Positions 18,586 to 26,114 of a stretch of 64,000 nt of DNA are shown piece after piece (position 1 is the first letter of the stretch; each line of letters starts with the position of its first letter). A program made the translations under genes and the position numbers. The stretch spans positions 37,256 to 101,255 of the forward strand of contig NZ_JABMKX010000021.1 of the NCBI RefSeq assembly GCF_013204885.1, written 5' to 3'. This DNA is from Paenibacillus tritici (GTDB lineage: Bacteria; Bacillota; Bacilli; Paenibacillales; Paenibacillaceae). A model generated the notes under the pieces. The model was not told the origin of the DNA. It worked only from the letters and a program-made list of their open reading frames with translations, and did no database searches.

Positions 18586-18622
18586 TTGCTTCTGCTGGTG
18601 AATGGTGTACAATTAAATTGTG
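18586..18622 (+). promoter_or_regulatory. gpx promoter overlapped by OhrR-like operator
   Basis: A -35-like TTGCTT (18586-18591) and -10 TACAAT (18608-18613) are spaced by 16 bases. The -10 is embedded in the palindrome TACAATTAAATTGT (18608-18621), very close to the known Bacillus OhrR operator. This suggests peroxide-regulated repression. Confidence 0.55.
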
Positions 18623-18651
18623 ATAAATCATTTGTTCGGGAGGAATCATCC

Positions 18652-19131
18652 ATGAGTGTCTATGATTATGAAGCCAACACCCTGCGGGGTCAGGAAGAAT
18701 CGCTCTCCAAATACAAAGGCAAGGTTCTGCTCGTCGTGAATACAGCCAGCAAATGCGGACTCACCCCGCAATATAAGGGTCTCCAGGAAGTGTACGATAA
18801 ATTCAAAGACCGCGGCTTCGAGGTTCTGGGATTCCCCAGCAACCAGTTTGCCGGACAGGAGCCGGGTGAGAGTGAGGATATCGCGGAGTTCTGCGAGATT
18901 AACTACGGTGTGTCCTTCCCCATGTACGAGAAGATTAATGTCAATGGCGCCGATGCCCATCCCCTGTTCAAATATCTGTCCAAAGAGGCACCCGGAGTCC
19001 TCGGCTCGAAGAGTATCAAATGGAACTTCACCAAATTCCTGGTGGACCAGGAAGGCCGCGTGCTGAAGCGCTTCTCCCCGCAGACAACGCCGGATCAGAT
19101 CGAAGATGAGATCGCCAAGCTGCTGAAGTAG
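18652..19131 (+). CDS. gpx: Glutathione peroxidase family thiol peroxidase
   Basis: A protein of 159 residues with the Gpx signature NTASKCGLTPQ (peroxidatic Cys35) and the second motif FPSNQFAGQEPG (Asn/Gln of the catalytic tetrad), followed by KWNFTKFLVD. Bacterial Cys-Gpx enzymes usually use thioredoxin; Cys82 is a candidate resolving residue. The ATG at 18652 follows GGGAGGAATCATCC. Confidence 0.93.
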   Translation: MSVYDYEANTLRGQEESLSKYKGKVLLVVNTASKCGLTPQYKGLQEVYDKFKDRGFEVLGFPSNQFAGQEPGESEDIAEFCEINYGVSFPMYEKINVNGADAHPLFKYLSKEAPGVLGSKSIKWNFTKFLVDQEGRVLKRFSPQTTPDQIEDEIAKLLK

Positions 19132-19141
19132 AATGAAAAGC

Positions 19142-19188
19142 AAACACCCTTCATACCCGGATCGAAACGGGGGCGAAGGGTGTTTTTT
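19142..19188 (+). terminator. Intrinsic terminator of gpx
   Basis: AAACACCCTTC pairs with GAAGGGTGTTT and is followed by a T-run, 11 bases after the gpx stop. Confidence 0.8.
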
Positions 19189-19193
19189 GAGAC

Positions 19194-19238
19194 AAAAAAA
19201 GCCGAAACCCTTGAATCATCAAAGGTCTCGGCTTTTTT
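19194..19238 (-). terminator. Terminator after tRNA-Leu copy 1
   Basis: A hairpin with AGCCGA.ACC / GGT.TCGGCT arms is flanked by A and T runs, so it can work in both directions. It lies immediately downstream of the minus-strand tRNA-Leu. Confidence 0.75.
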
Positions 19239-19247
19239 CCAATAGTA

Positions 19248-19330
19248 TGCGGTAGAGAGGACTCGAACCTCCACGGGTATACACCCACTACCCCCTCAAG
19301 ATAGCGTGTCTGCCATTCCACCACTACCGC
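19248..19330 (-). tRNA. tRNA-Leu (anticodon GAG), copy 1
   Basis: The minus strand folds as a class II tRNA: acceptor GCGGTAG pairs with CTACCGC, a long variable arm is present, and the T-arm contains GGTTCGAGTCC. The anticodon loop TTGAGGG gives GAG. CCA is not encoded. It is identical to the copy at 21455-21537. Confidence 0.92.
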
Positions 19331-19413
19331 GCGGTGTGTCTAACGTTGAAGCATTGTTTGAGGCCAACATTCAATATTATAAATCGGTTGCGCTCAAAAG
19401 TAAAGATGCTGGC

Positions 19414-19776
19414 TTAAGAATTTTGGTCCTTATCCTTACGTTTGCGATACTCGGTGAAAGCGATATATTCCTTGATGAAATTCTTCTCCTCCGGCTGCAG
19501 CTCCTCCGATTGGCAATTCAATTGCCTCATTGGGCCAAAAAAATAATCCTCGCCGCTTTCTTGCACCGTTTGGGTCTGTTTGCCCAGAATCAGCCAATCG
19601 AGGCTGACATGGAAAAACGCGGCGATCTCGATCAGCTTATGAGTGCCGGGTGTAGACTTGCCCCGCTTCCAATCGCCCATGTTGCCGGTACTGATTCCAA
19701 GCTGCGCACAGAAGGATTTCTTGGTAAGACCTTGCCGTTTGATCAGAAATTCAATTCGTTCGTATATGGTCTGCAT
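19414..19776 (-). CDS. XRE family transcriptional regulator
   Basis: A protein of 120 residues with an N-terminal helix-turn-helix (LTKKSFCAQLGISTGNMGDW, about 17-37) followed by the HKLIEIAAFFHVSLDWL segment typical of phage CI-like repressors. It is divergent from a second small HTH gene, with a palindromic operator between them. The ATG at 19776 or a GTG one codon earlier could be used; GGGAGG lies upstream. It probably represses the divergent promoter. Confidence 0.82.
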   Translation of the reverse strand: MQTIYERIEFLIKRQGLTKKSFCAQLGISTGNMGDWKRGKSTPGTHKLIEIAAFFHVSLDWLILGKQTQTVQESGEDYFFGPMRQLNCQSEELQPEEKNFIKEYIAFTEYRKRKDKDQNS

Positions 19777-19815
19777 CACCCAACCGCCTCCCGATAGAAA
19801 ATATAATACGTAAAA

Positions 19816-19857
19816 ACGTTATTTTTTATTGAAAAATGACGTAAAAAAGTATATAAT
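19816..19857 (+). promoter_or_regulatory. Promoter with overlapping operator in the XRE divergent region
   Basis: TTGAAA (19829-19834) and TATAAT (19852-19857) are spaced by 17 bases, a near-consensus sigma-A promoter for the small HTH gene. The inverted repeat ACGTTATTTTT / AAAAATGACGT (19816-19842) covers the -35, and an ACGTAAAAA motif occurs twice in the region. The layout fits repression by the divergently encoded XRE protein. Confidence 0.65.
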
Positions 19858-19915
19858 TAACTATTATTATATCTTTACCTATTTTATATCATAGCGGCTG
19901 GATAGTCGATACGAG

Positions 19916-20122
19916 GTGAGCAATCTGAACAGCAAACGCCCCATTACTGCCTACGGTTGGGCTATTAAGAAACGTCTGGCAGAACTGCACTTGGATCAGA
20001 AGAAATTCTGTGAGTTACACGACATCCCACCCTATCGGCTGTCCAACCTGATTCACGGTACACGCAAGGCAGACAGATACCGTCGTCAAGTCGCTGAATT
20101 GTTGAACCTGCCTCCATCTTAG
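19916..20122 (+). CDS. Small Cro-like HTH protein
   Basis: This 68-residue protein has an HTH-like core (LDQKKFCELHDIPPYRLSNLIHG) resembling phage Cro or small XRE regulators. The GTG start overlaps the GAGGTGAG box; a rare CTG start nine bases downstream would have better SD spacing. It is followed 34 bases later by the PAS-domain gene. Confidence 0.65.
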   Translation: MSNLNSKRPITAYGWAIKKRLAELHLDQKKFCELHDIPPYRLSNLIHGTRKADRYRRQVAELLNLPPS

Positions 20123-20156
20123 TGCCTTCAACCCGCATACTGAGGAGCGATTATCT

Positions 20157-20732
20157 TTGCCTGACAGCCTCTCAACCCTCTTCCCGTCTCTTAATGCGCT
20201 GACACATAATGCGCTGGTAATAGACAGCAGCGGAATGATCCGCTTCGTTAGCGCCCGGTGGGATGAATTTAACCGGCAATATGGACTCACAAGCACCCCG
20301 GACTGCCTGGAGCGGAGCATACTTGAGCTGTTTCAGGAAGTGATGATCGTTCCCGCAGACATCCATAAGCTGGAGCAGCTGCTACAGGATATGGTCCAAG
20401 GCACCCGTCTGTCCTCCAGTACCGAACTGGCACTCCTGACATTGAACAGGGGCAGCAGGCTCTTCGAGCTGAATATGTGTCCGCTTATTGCTGAACCGGC
20501 ACCTGCCTATAAGGCTGCTATTCTAGCAATACGCGATATAGGGCTGCCCCCCGTCATACGCCAACTGGTCCCAATCTGTGCCTCCTGCAAATCTATCCGC
20601 AGCACCCAGGAGGAATGGATCAGGATCGAACGGTTCCTGCAGCAGCAGCTTTCTTTGCAATTCACTCACGATATCTGCCCGGCCTGCATCCGCGAGCTGT
20701 ATCCGCAATACGCCGCTTCTCTGAAGTGGTGA
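20157..20732 (+). CDS. PAS-like protein with C-terminal double CxxC domain
   Basis: The protein has 191 residues. Residues 1-125 look like a PAS sensor (NALVIDSSGMIRFVSARWDEF, later ELNMCPL and AAILAIRDI). The C-terminus has PICASCKSIRSTQEEWIRIE and THDICPACIRELYP, two CxxC pairs. The same C-terminal module is found at the end of sensor and response-regulator proteins and probably binds a metal. No kinase or output domain is present. The start is TTG, with GAGGAGCG seven bases upstream. Confidence 0.7.
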   Translation: MPDSLSTLFPSLNALTHNALVIDSSGMIRFVSARWDEFNRQYGLTSTPDCLERSILELFQEVMIVPADIHKLEQLLQDMVQGTRLSSSTELALLTLNRGSRLFELNMCPLIAEPAPAYKAAILAIRDIGLPPVIRQLVPICASCKSIRSTQEEWIRIERFLQQQLSLQFTHDICPACIRELYPQYAASLKW

Positions 20733-20836
20733 TCAGTCCGGAAATGTCCGGCATGATCATTCCTGTTGGCTTTAATTCCACTTGATCCCCGCAAAATCCT
20801 TCTTTCTGCAAGTTAAAAATGTCCGGGAATGCACAG

Positions 20837-20868
20837 CAGCGCCCCTCCCATAAGGAGGAGCGCTGTTT
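20837..20868 (+). terminator. Hairpin terminator after the PAS-like gene
   Basis: An AGCGC..CCTCC stem pairs with GGAGG.AGCGCT and is followed by a weak T-rich tail. It lies between convergent genes and may serve the plus strand only. Confidence 0.6.
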
Positions 20869-20892
20869 GTTACTTATGTCTCTGCCGACTGT

Positions 20893-21345
20893 CTAATCTT
20901 TCTTTTCAATGCTAAAAACTTTCAACTTTTCATCAGGATCGAAATTAACACAATTGCTAAGCAATAAGGTATAAAAATCATTGGTTTCTGCTTTCTCGAT
21001 CTTCTTGCAATAATATTTCATTCCTTTTCCTGTACTCAATGCATCTCTGCTATTGTCAATGCCCCAAGTGATTGTCTTCCCCTCCGTGTATACATCATTG
21101 ATTACAAAGCCACTATCAACGGGCTGGGGAATTAACATTAAATAATCAGATTTTCCTTGATTAAAATTCTCTATAAAGTTATCTATCTTTTTCAAGTCAT
21201 TGTAGTCAAAATCAAATAAAATCGGAAGATGACTTGACTCGCTAGTGTTTTCATCTTTATCATTTAAATTCTTCACCAACAAAAATCCTAATATAACAAC
21301 CAATAAACAATTGAGTCCTAAGATCACCCGGTTGATTTTATTCAT
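20893..21345 (-). CDS. DUF4362-like membrane-anchored protein
   Basis: This 150-residue protein has an N-terminal membrane helix (VILGLNCLLVVILGFLLV) and a soluble domain with features I associate with DUF4362 (IDNFIENFNQGKSDYLML, TWGIDNSRDA). The function of that family is unknown. Its composition is visibly more AT-rich than its neighbours, which suggests different ancestry. It lies between the two identical tRNA-Leu genes. Confidence 0.65.
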   Translation of the reverse strand: MNKINRVILGLNCLLVVILGFLLVKNLNDKDENTSESSHLPILFDFDYNDLKKIDNFIENFNQGKSDYLMLIPQPVDSGFVINDVYTEGKTITWGIDNSRDALSTGKGMKYYCKKIEKAETNDFYTLLLSNCVNFDPDEKLKVFSIEKKD

Positions 21346-21386
21346 ACCATCTCTCCTTGGAGAATTTATTACTGATTCGACGCAAA

Positions 21387-21440
21387 AAATAAAAAAAGCA
21401 GCAAAATCCCTTGAAATACCAAAGGCTTTTGCTGCTTTTG
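21387..21440 (-). terminator. Terminator of the tRNA-Glu/tRNA-Leu operon
   Basis: On the minus strand AAGCAGCAAAAGCC pairs imperfectly with the complementary GG.TTTTGCTGCTT and runs into seven T residues. Confidence 0.75.
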
Positions 21441-21454
21441 CTTTTTAAATCGTA

Positions 21455-21537
21455 TGCGGTAGAGAGGACTCGAACCTCCACGGGTATACACCCACTACCC
21501 CCTCAAGATAGCGTGTCTGCCATTCCACCACTACCGC
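21455..21537 (-). tRNA. tRNA-Leu (anticodon GAG), copy 2
   Basis: The sequence is identical to the tRNA-Leu at 19248-19330, with anticodon GAG. It is transcribed after tRNA-Glu. CCA is not encoded. Confidence 0.92.
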
Positions 21538-21541
21538 ATAT

Positions 21542-21616
21542 TGGTGACTCGTATGGGATTCGAACCCATGTTACCTCCGTGAAAGGGAGGTGTCTTAACC
21601 CCTTGACCAACGAGCC
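21542..21616 (-). tRNA. tRNA-Glu (anticodon TTC)
   Basis: The acceptor GGCTCGT pairs with ACGAGTC, the anticodon stem-loop is CCTCC-CTTTCAC-GGAGG, the T-arm has GGTTCGAATCC, and CCA is encoded. It forms a two-tRNA unit with tRNA-Leu copy 2. Confidence 0.93.
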
Positions 21617-21805
21617 AAATTTGAAATTTTATCTTTGTGACAACAAAAATGAGTATATCAAACCCGAACGAATTTGACAAGCCTTTTTTCGAAAGCTAGG
21701 GTCTGCGAAAAATATAGGGAGAACCGCAGTGTGCAGCCTCTGCTTCTCTCCCCGCTCCTGCCCCACCTTCCCGCAGGACAGAATCCATATTCTTCCGCCT
21801 TAGAA

Positions 21806-22945
21806 TTAGCTCCCCCCGCCGCCAGCAGCAGCAAGCACACTTATTCCCTCAGCGTATTCATATCCGAGACTGCCGGCCACCGCTGCGTTGGTGACCTGTC
21901 CGGCCACTACATTCAGACCACGCGCAAGCGCCGCGTTCTGGACTGCCGCCGCCTGAATGCCAAGATTGGCAATCTGCAGCGCATAGGGGATCGTCACATT
22001 AGTCAACGCCAGCGTCGAGGTCCGGGCGACTGCCCCCGGCATATTGGCTACAGCGTAATGGACTACGCCATGCTTCACATAGGTCGGGTTCTCATGGGTA
22101 GTAATCCGGTCAATCGTCTCAATCGACCCGCCTTGATCAATCGCAACGTCCACGATTACAGAACCCTCTTCCATCTGCTGCACCATATACTCTGTGACCA
22201 GCTTGGGGGCACGGGCACCGGGAATCAGTACGGCCCCGATCAGCAGATCGGCCCGGCGTACTGCCTGCTCCAGATGATAGGAATCCGACATCACGGTAAT
22301 CAGCCGTCCGCCAAAAATATCATCCAGCGCACGCAGACGGCTCGCATTCAGATCCAGTACCGTAACGCGCGCGCCCATCCCCAGGGCAATCTTGGCCGCA
22401 TTGGTGCCGACAATGCCGCCGCCGACTATGACTACCTCACCAGGCCGCACTCCCGGCACACCGCCCAGCAGAACACCCTTGCCGCCATGCGGCTTCTCCA
22501 GCAGCCCGGCACCGATCTGCACCGCCATCCGCCCGGCGACCTCGCTCATGGGAATCAGCAGGGGCAGCGAGCCGTCCTCCAGCTGAATCGTCTCATAGCC
22601 CACGGCGGTCACGCCGCTCTCTACCAGCGCCTTAGTCAGTTCTGCTTCAGGAGCCAGATGCAGATAAGTGAACAGAATCAGCCCTTTGCGGAAATAAGCG
22701 TATTCCTCCGGCAGCGGCTCCTTCACCTTAAGGATCATCTCTGCCTTGCTCCAGACATCGGCAGCTGTATCCAGAATCACTGCGCCTTTATCCATGTATT
22801 CCTTGTCACTCATCCCGCTGCCTGCACCGGCAGAGGATTCAATCAACACTTCGTGCCCGGCCTTACGTAACGCTTCCACCCCGGCCGGAGTGATGGCGAC
22901 ACGGTTCTCATTATTCTTGATTTCTGCGGGTACGCCAACGATCAT
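21806..22945 (-). CDS. ald: Alanine dehydrogenase
   Basis: This 379-residue enzyme interconverts L-alanine and pyruvate plus ammonia using NAD. It begins MIVGVPAEIKNNENRVAITP and has the nucleotide-binding segment VVIVGGGIVGTNAAKIALGMG near residue 170 and the conserved HGVVHYAVANMPGAVARTST segment. The ATG at 22945 has AGGGGGAATCC upstream; the longer in-frame start lacks a box. Ald is often needed for alanine use and spore germination or development. Confidence 0.95.
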   Translation of the reverse strand: MIVGVPAEIKNNENRVAITPAGVEALRKAGHEVLIESSAGAGSGMSDKEYMDKGAVILDTAADVWSKAEMILKVKEPLPEEYAYFRKGLILFTYLHLAPEAELTKALVESGVTAVGYETIQLEDGSLPLLIPMSEVAGRMAVQIGAGLLEKPHGGKGVLLGGVPGVRPGEVVIVGGGIVGTNAAKIALGMGARVTVLDLNASRLRALDDIFGGRLITVMSDSYHLEQAVRRADLLIGAVLIPGARAPKLVTEYMVQQMEEGSVIVDVAIDQGGSIETIDRITTHENPTYVKHGVVHYAVANMPGAVARTSTLALTNVTIPYALQIANLGIQAAAVQNAALARGLNVVAGQVTNAAVAGSLGYEYAEGISVLAAAGGGGS

Positions 22946-22990
22946 GCGGATTCCCCCTAAAAGTTTTGTAAGCATAGACTTAGTTGCGCT

Positions 22991-23203
22991 ATATAAGAAG
23001 CACTTAGGTTTTAAACTTGAAGCTTCATCGTCACTGCGGTGAATATTTGGACTTCCGGCCGCTGTTGTCCCCAGATTTCTGGATTAATACCGCTATTCGC
23101 GGTGGAAATCCGGTGACAAAGGCGGTCGCTACCGCTCCTACAGTTCCAAATTTCCCCTCCGCTTCTTTTGCTTTTTGTTATTTTCTTCAGTGCTTCTTAT
23201 ATA
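22991..23203. repeat. MITE-like dispersed repeat, copy 2
   Basis: A 213-bp element with perfect 15-bp terminal inverted repeats (TATATAAGAAGCACT / AGTGCTTCTTATATA). The interior matches copy 1 (17722-17935) closely and contains nested complementary arms around CAGATTTC and GAAATCCG. It is non-coding and inserted upstream of ald. No clear target duplication is visible. Confidence 0.78.
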
Positions 23204-23230
23204 GCATAGTCCATATTCTATCGCTCTGAG

Positions 23231-23262
23231 ATACGAAAAGAAAGGCTCCAAGTCGAGCCTTC
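23231..23262 (-). terminator. Terminator of the liv operon
   Basis: AAGGCTC and GAGCCTT form a stem. On the minus strand it is followed by TTCTTTTC, about 90 bases after the livJ stop. Confidence 0.6.
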
Positions 23263-23350
23263 CTCTTAACAGCTAAGTAAGGCAAGAGGCCCCTGGCCTC
23301 CTGCGGAATAGAAATTATTCCTCTCTCCTTACTATATGCAGATGGACAGC

Positions 23351-24547
23351 TTAAGGGTTAACCTTGGTTTCAAAGGTTTGCTTCCCGTCAACGAATTTCA
23401 GCACAACTGCGGCTTTGACCGGGTCATGCTTGTCGTTCAGCGTAATCTTGCCTGTAGCAAGCTGCAGATCTTTGGTCGCTGCCAGCGCTTCTGTAATCTT
23501 GGCCGGATCTGCTTCACCGGCACGGGTGATGGCATCGGCAACCAGCTTCAGGGCGTCGTAACCCAGGGCAGCCATACCATCCGGAACCGCGCCGCCGTTA
23601 GCCGCTTTGTAAGCATCCACGAAGGAGGTTACTTCATGAGCCGTATCTTCAGACGAGTAGTGATTGGACATGAAGGTATTATCCAGCGCTGCGGCACCGG
23701 CGATTTCAACGAGCTGCGGGGAATCCCAGCCGTCGCCGCCCAGGAACGGAACGGTGATGCCCATTTCACGGGCCTGCTTCACAATTTTCCCTACCTCTTC
23801 ATAGTAACCAGGCAGGTAGATGACATCAGGGTTCGCTGCTTTGATCCGGGTCAGCACCGCTTTGAAGTCAGAATCCTTCTGCTGGTAGGACTCCTGGCTC
23901 AGCACTTCGCCGCCTTTCCCTTTGAAGGTCTCTTCAAAGAACTTCTGCAGACCTTTGGAGTAGTCGCTTGAAGTATCTGTATAGATTACAGCCGTCTTGG
24001 CTTTCAGGGAATCCAGGGCAAAGTTAGCCATCACTTCACCTTGGAACGGATCAATGAACGCGGCGCGGAACACATATTCATTCACATTGCCGCTGCGCTC
24101 ATCCACGGTAACCTTCGGGTTGGTGGCACCTACAGAGACGAGCGGGATCTTCTTCTCGGTGGCTACCGGAACGATACCCAGGGTGTTAGTAGAAGTGGAA
24201 GCGCCGATGATGGTAACCACCTTGTCACTTGTGATCAGCTTCTGCGCCGCCTGCGTCGCTTCCTCCGACTTCGACGCATTGTCTGCAACGATCAGCTCAA
24301 GCTGCTTGCCGAGTACACCGCCTGCGGCGTTGATCTCGTCCACTGCCAGCTTCGCGCCCTTGGATACGGAGTCGCCGAAAGAAGCCTGACCGCCTGTGAG
24401 CTCAAGGTCAGCCCCGATTTTGATTGTGCCTCCGGCAGTATTGCCGCCGCTTGCAGAGTTACCGCTGTTCTCTGTGTTGTTGGCGCAGCCAGATGCTAAC
24501 ACCGCAGTCAATACTGCCGACAAGATAATGGCCCCAAGTTTCTTCAT
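23351..24547 (-). CDS. livJ: Branched-chain amino-acid ABC transporter, substrate-binding lipoprotein
   Basis: This 398-residue lipoprotein has a signal peptide ending in the lipobox LASGC (Cys21). A Ser/Asn/Gly-rich linker leads into a type I periplasmic-binding fold (KIGADLELTGGQASFGDSVSKG). It captures leucine, isoleucine or valine, or a related ligand, outside the membrane. It is the last gene of the livHMGFJ operon, an unusual position for a binding protein that may raise its level through a separate transcript. Confidence 0.92.
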   Translation of the reverse strand: MKKLGAIILSAVLTAVLASGCANNTENSGNSASGGNTAGGTIKIGADLELTGGQASFGDSVSKGAKLAVDEINAAGGVLGKQLELIVADNASKSEEATQAAQKLITSDKVVTIIGASTSTNTLGIVPVATEKKIPLVSVGATNPKVTVDERSGNVNEYVFRAAFIDPFQGEVMANFALDSLKAKTAVIYTDTSSDYSKGLQKFFEETFKGKGGEVLSQESYQQKDSDFKAVLTRIKAANPDVIYLPGYYEEVGKIVKQAREMGITVPFLGGDGWDSPQLVEIAGAAALDNTFMSNHYSSEDTAHEVTSFVDAYKAANGGAVPDGMAALGYDALKLVADAITRAGEADPAKITEALAATKDLQLATGKITLNDKHDPVKAAVVLKFVDGKQTFETKVNP

Positions 24548-24625
24548 TGTTTCTCCCAGCCTCCCGGTTAATTGATTTTTATATATGGTGTTTCTGTGAT
24601 GCTGTTGTAATCCGGCATATCCTGC

Positions 24626-25327
24626 TTAGTGCCCAAGATAAGCCATTTGGATCTCATCCGAGTCAGCCAGTTCCTTGGCATCCCCTTCTAGCACTACGCG
24701 GCCCGTCTCCAGTACATAAGCCCGGTCGGCGATTCTGAGCGCCTGATGCGCATTCTGCTCCACCAGCAGGACCGTGGTTCCGGCATCGTTCACTTCCTTG
24801 ATAATCCGGAAAATATCCTGGACCAGCAGCGGCGCCAGTCCCATGGACGGTTCATCCAGCAGCAGCAGCTTGGGATGGCCCATAAGGGCCCGCCCCATAG
24901 CCAGCATCTGCTGTTCCCCGCCAGACAAGGTTCCGGCCTGCTGTTTCTTGCGCTCCAGCAGCCGGGGGAAGATATGGTAGACCCGTTCAAGATCAGCGGC
25001 CAGGCTGCTGCCAACCTGCAGATAAGCCCCCATCTCCAGATTCTCCTCGACTGACATATTAGCAAATACCCGGCGCCCTTCGGGACAATGGATCAGCCCC
25101 TCTTTGACAATCGCCTGAACAGTCTGATTCACAATCCATTTATCCAGAAATTCAATACTTCCTGTCTTCGGTTTAAGCAGCCCCGAGAGCGTCTTCAGCA
25201 GCGTAGACTTTCCTGCGCCATTGGCTCCGATCAGGGTCACGATCTCTCCCTGCTTCACGTGGATGCTGAGATCCTTCAAGGCATGGATCGCTCCGTAATA
25301 GACGTTAATCCCTTGTACTGTAAGCAT
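24626..25327 (-). CDS. livF: Branched-chain amino-acid ABC transporter ATPase LivF
   Basis: This 233-residue ATPase has Walker A GANGAGKSTLL near residues 35-45, the signature LSGGEQQMLAMGRAL, Walker B LLLLDEPSMGLAP and the switch His in LLVEQNAHQAL. The small LivF subfamily type is clear from its length and the BNAH-type segment. It ends 78 bases before livJ. Confidence 0.95.
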   Translation of the reverse strand: MLTVQGINVYYGAIHALKDLSIHVKQGEIVTLIGANGAGKSTLLKTLSGLLKPKTGSIEFLDKWIVNQTVQAIVKEGLIHCPEGRRVFANMSVEENLEMGAYLQVGSSLAADLERVYHIFPRLLERKKQQAGTLSGGEQQMLAMGRALMGHPKLLLLDEPSMGLAPLLVQDIFRIIKEVNDAGTTVLLVEQNAHQALRIADRAYVLETGRVVLEGDAKELADSDEIQMAYLGH

Positions 25328-25331
25328 CGCG

Positions 25332-26114
25332 CTACGCCTCCTGTCCCAAATACGCTTCGATGACCTTCGGATTATTGCGGATCTCCGCCGGTGTTCCGTC
25401 AGCGATAAGGATGCCGCGATCCAGGACGTATATGCGATTGCAGACCCCCATCACCAGTGACATATCATGTTCGATCAGCAGAATGGTCAGGTCGAATTCC
25501 TCCCGGATCCAGGCGATCAGATTCATCAGATCACGCGTCTCATTCGGATTCATCCCGGCAGCGGGCTCATCGAGCAGCAGCAGCTTAGGTCCGGCCGCCA
25601 GCGCCCGGGCAATCTCCAGACGGCGCTGATTCCCGTAGCTCAGGTTGCTGGCGATCTCATCCCCCTGGTCGGCCAGATTGAAGATAGAGAGAATGTCCAT
25701 GGCCTTCCGGGTGATTTCTTCTTCTCCCTGAAAGTGCTTCGGCAGACGTAGCATCGAAGAGAACAACGAGTGCCTGGCATGCTGATGGAAGGCAATTTTG
25801 ACATTCTCCAGAACCGTCATCGCCGTAAATAAGCGAATGTTCTGAAACGTACGTGCAGCGCCTTTATGATTGATTCTGTAAGGCTTCATCCCGCCGATAG
25901 ATTCATTATTCAGCAGAATGCTGCCTGATGAGGGCGGGTATACGCCGGTCAGCAGGTTGAATAAGGTTGTTTTGCCCGCACCGTTAGGCCCGATCAGACC
26001 GATCAGCTCCCCTTGGTCAATATGGAGGGAAACCTCACTTACAGCCTTAAGTCCGCCAAAGGCCCGGCTGGCCTCCTTCACCTCAAGAAGTACTGCTGCT
26101 CTCGATTGCGTCAT
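25332..26114 (-). CDS. livG: Branched-chain amino-acid ABC transporter ATPase LivG
   Basis: This 260-residue ATPase has Walker A GPNGAGKTTLFN, the ARTFQNIRLF segment, signature LSYGNQRRLEIARAL and Walker B LLLLDEPAAGMNP. The ATG at 26114 is preferred because AAGGAGG lies nine bases upstream; the start lies inside the 3' end of livM, a 32-base overlap typical of coupled genes. Confidence 0.94.
   Translation of the reverse strand: MTQSRAAVLLEVKEASRAFGGLKAVSEVSLHIDQGELIGLIGPNGAGKTTLFNLLTGVYPPSSGSILLNNESIGGMKPYRINHKGAARTFQNIRLFTAMTVLENVKIAFHQHARHSLFSSMLRLPKHFQGEEEITRKAMDILSIFNLADQGDEIASNLSYGNQRRLEIARALAAGPKLLLLDEPAAGMNPNETRDLMNLIAWIREEFDLTILLIEHDMSLVMGVCNRIYVLDRGILIADGTPAEIRNNPKVIEAYLGQEA

Noticed and set aside
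19414..20732. Prophage remnant
   Set aside because: Only CI/Cro-like regulators are seen; no integrase, terminase or structural genes support a prophage.
21674..22870. 398-codon plus-strand frame over ald
   Set aside because: Opposite-strand shadow of alanine dehydrogenase; arginine/histidine-rich translation with no family features.
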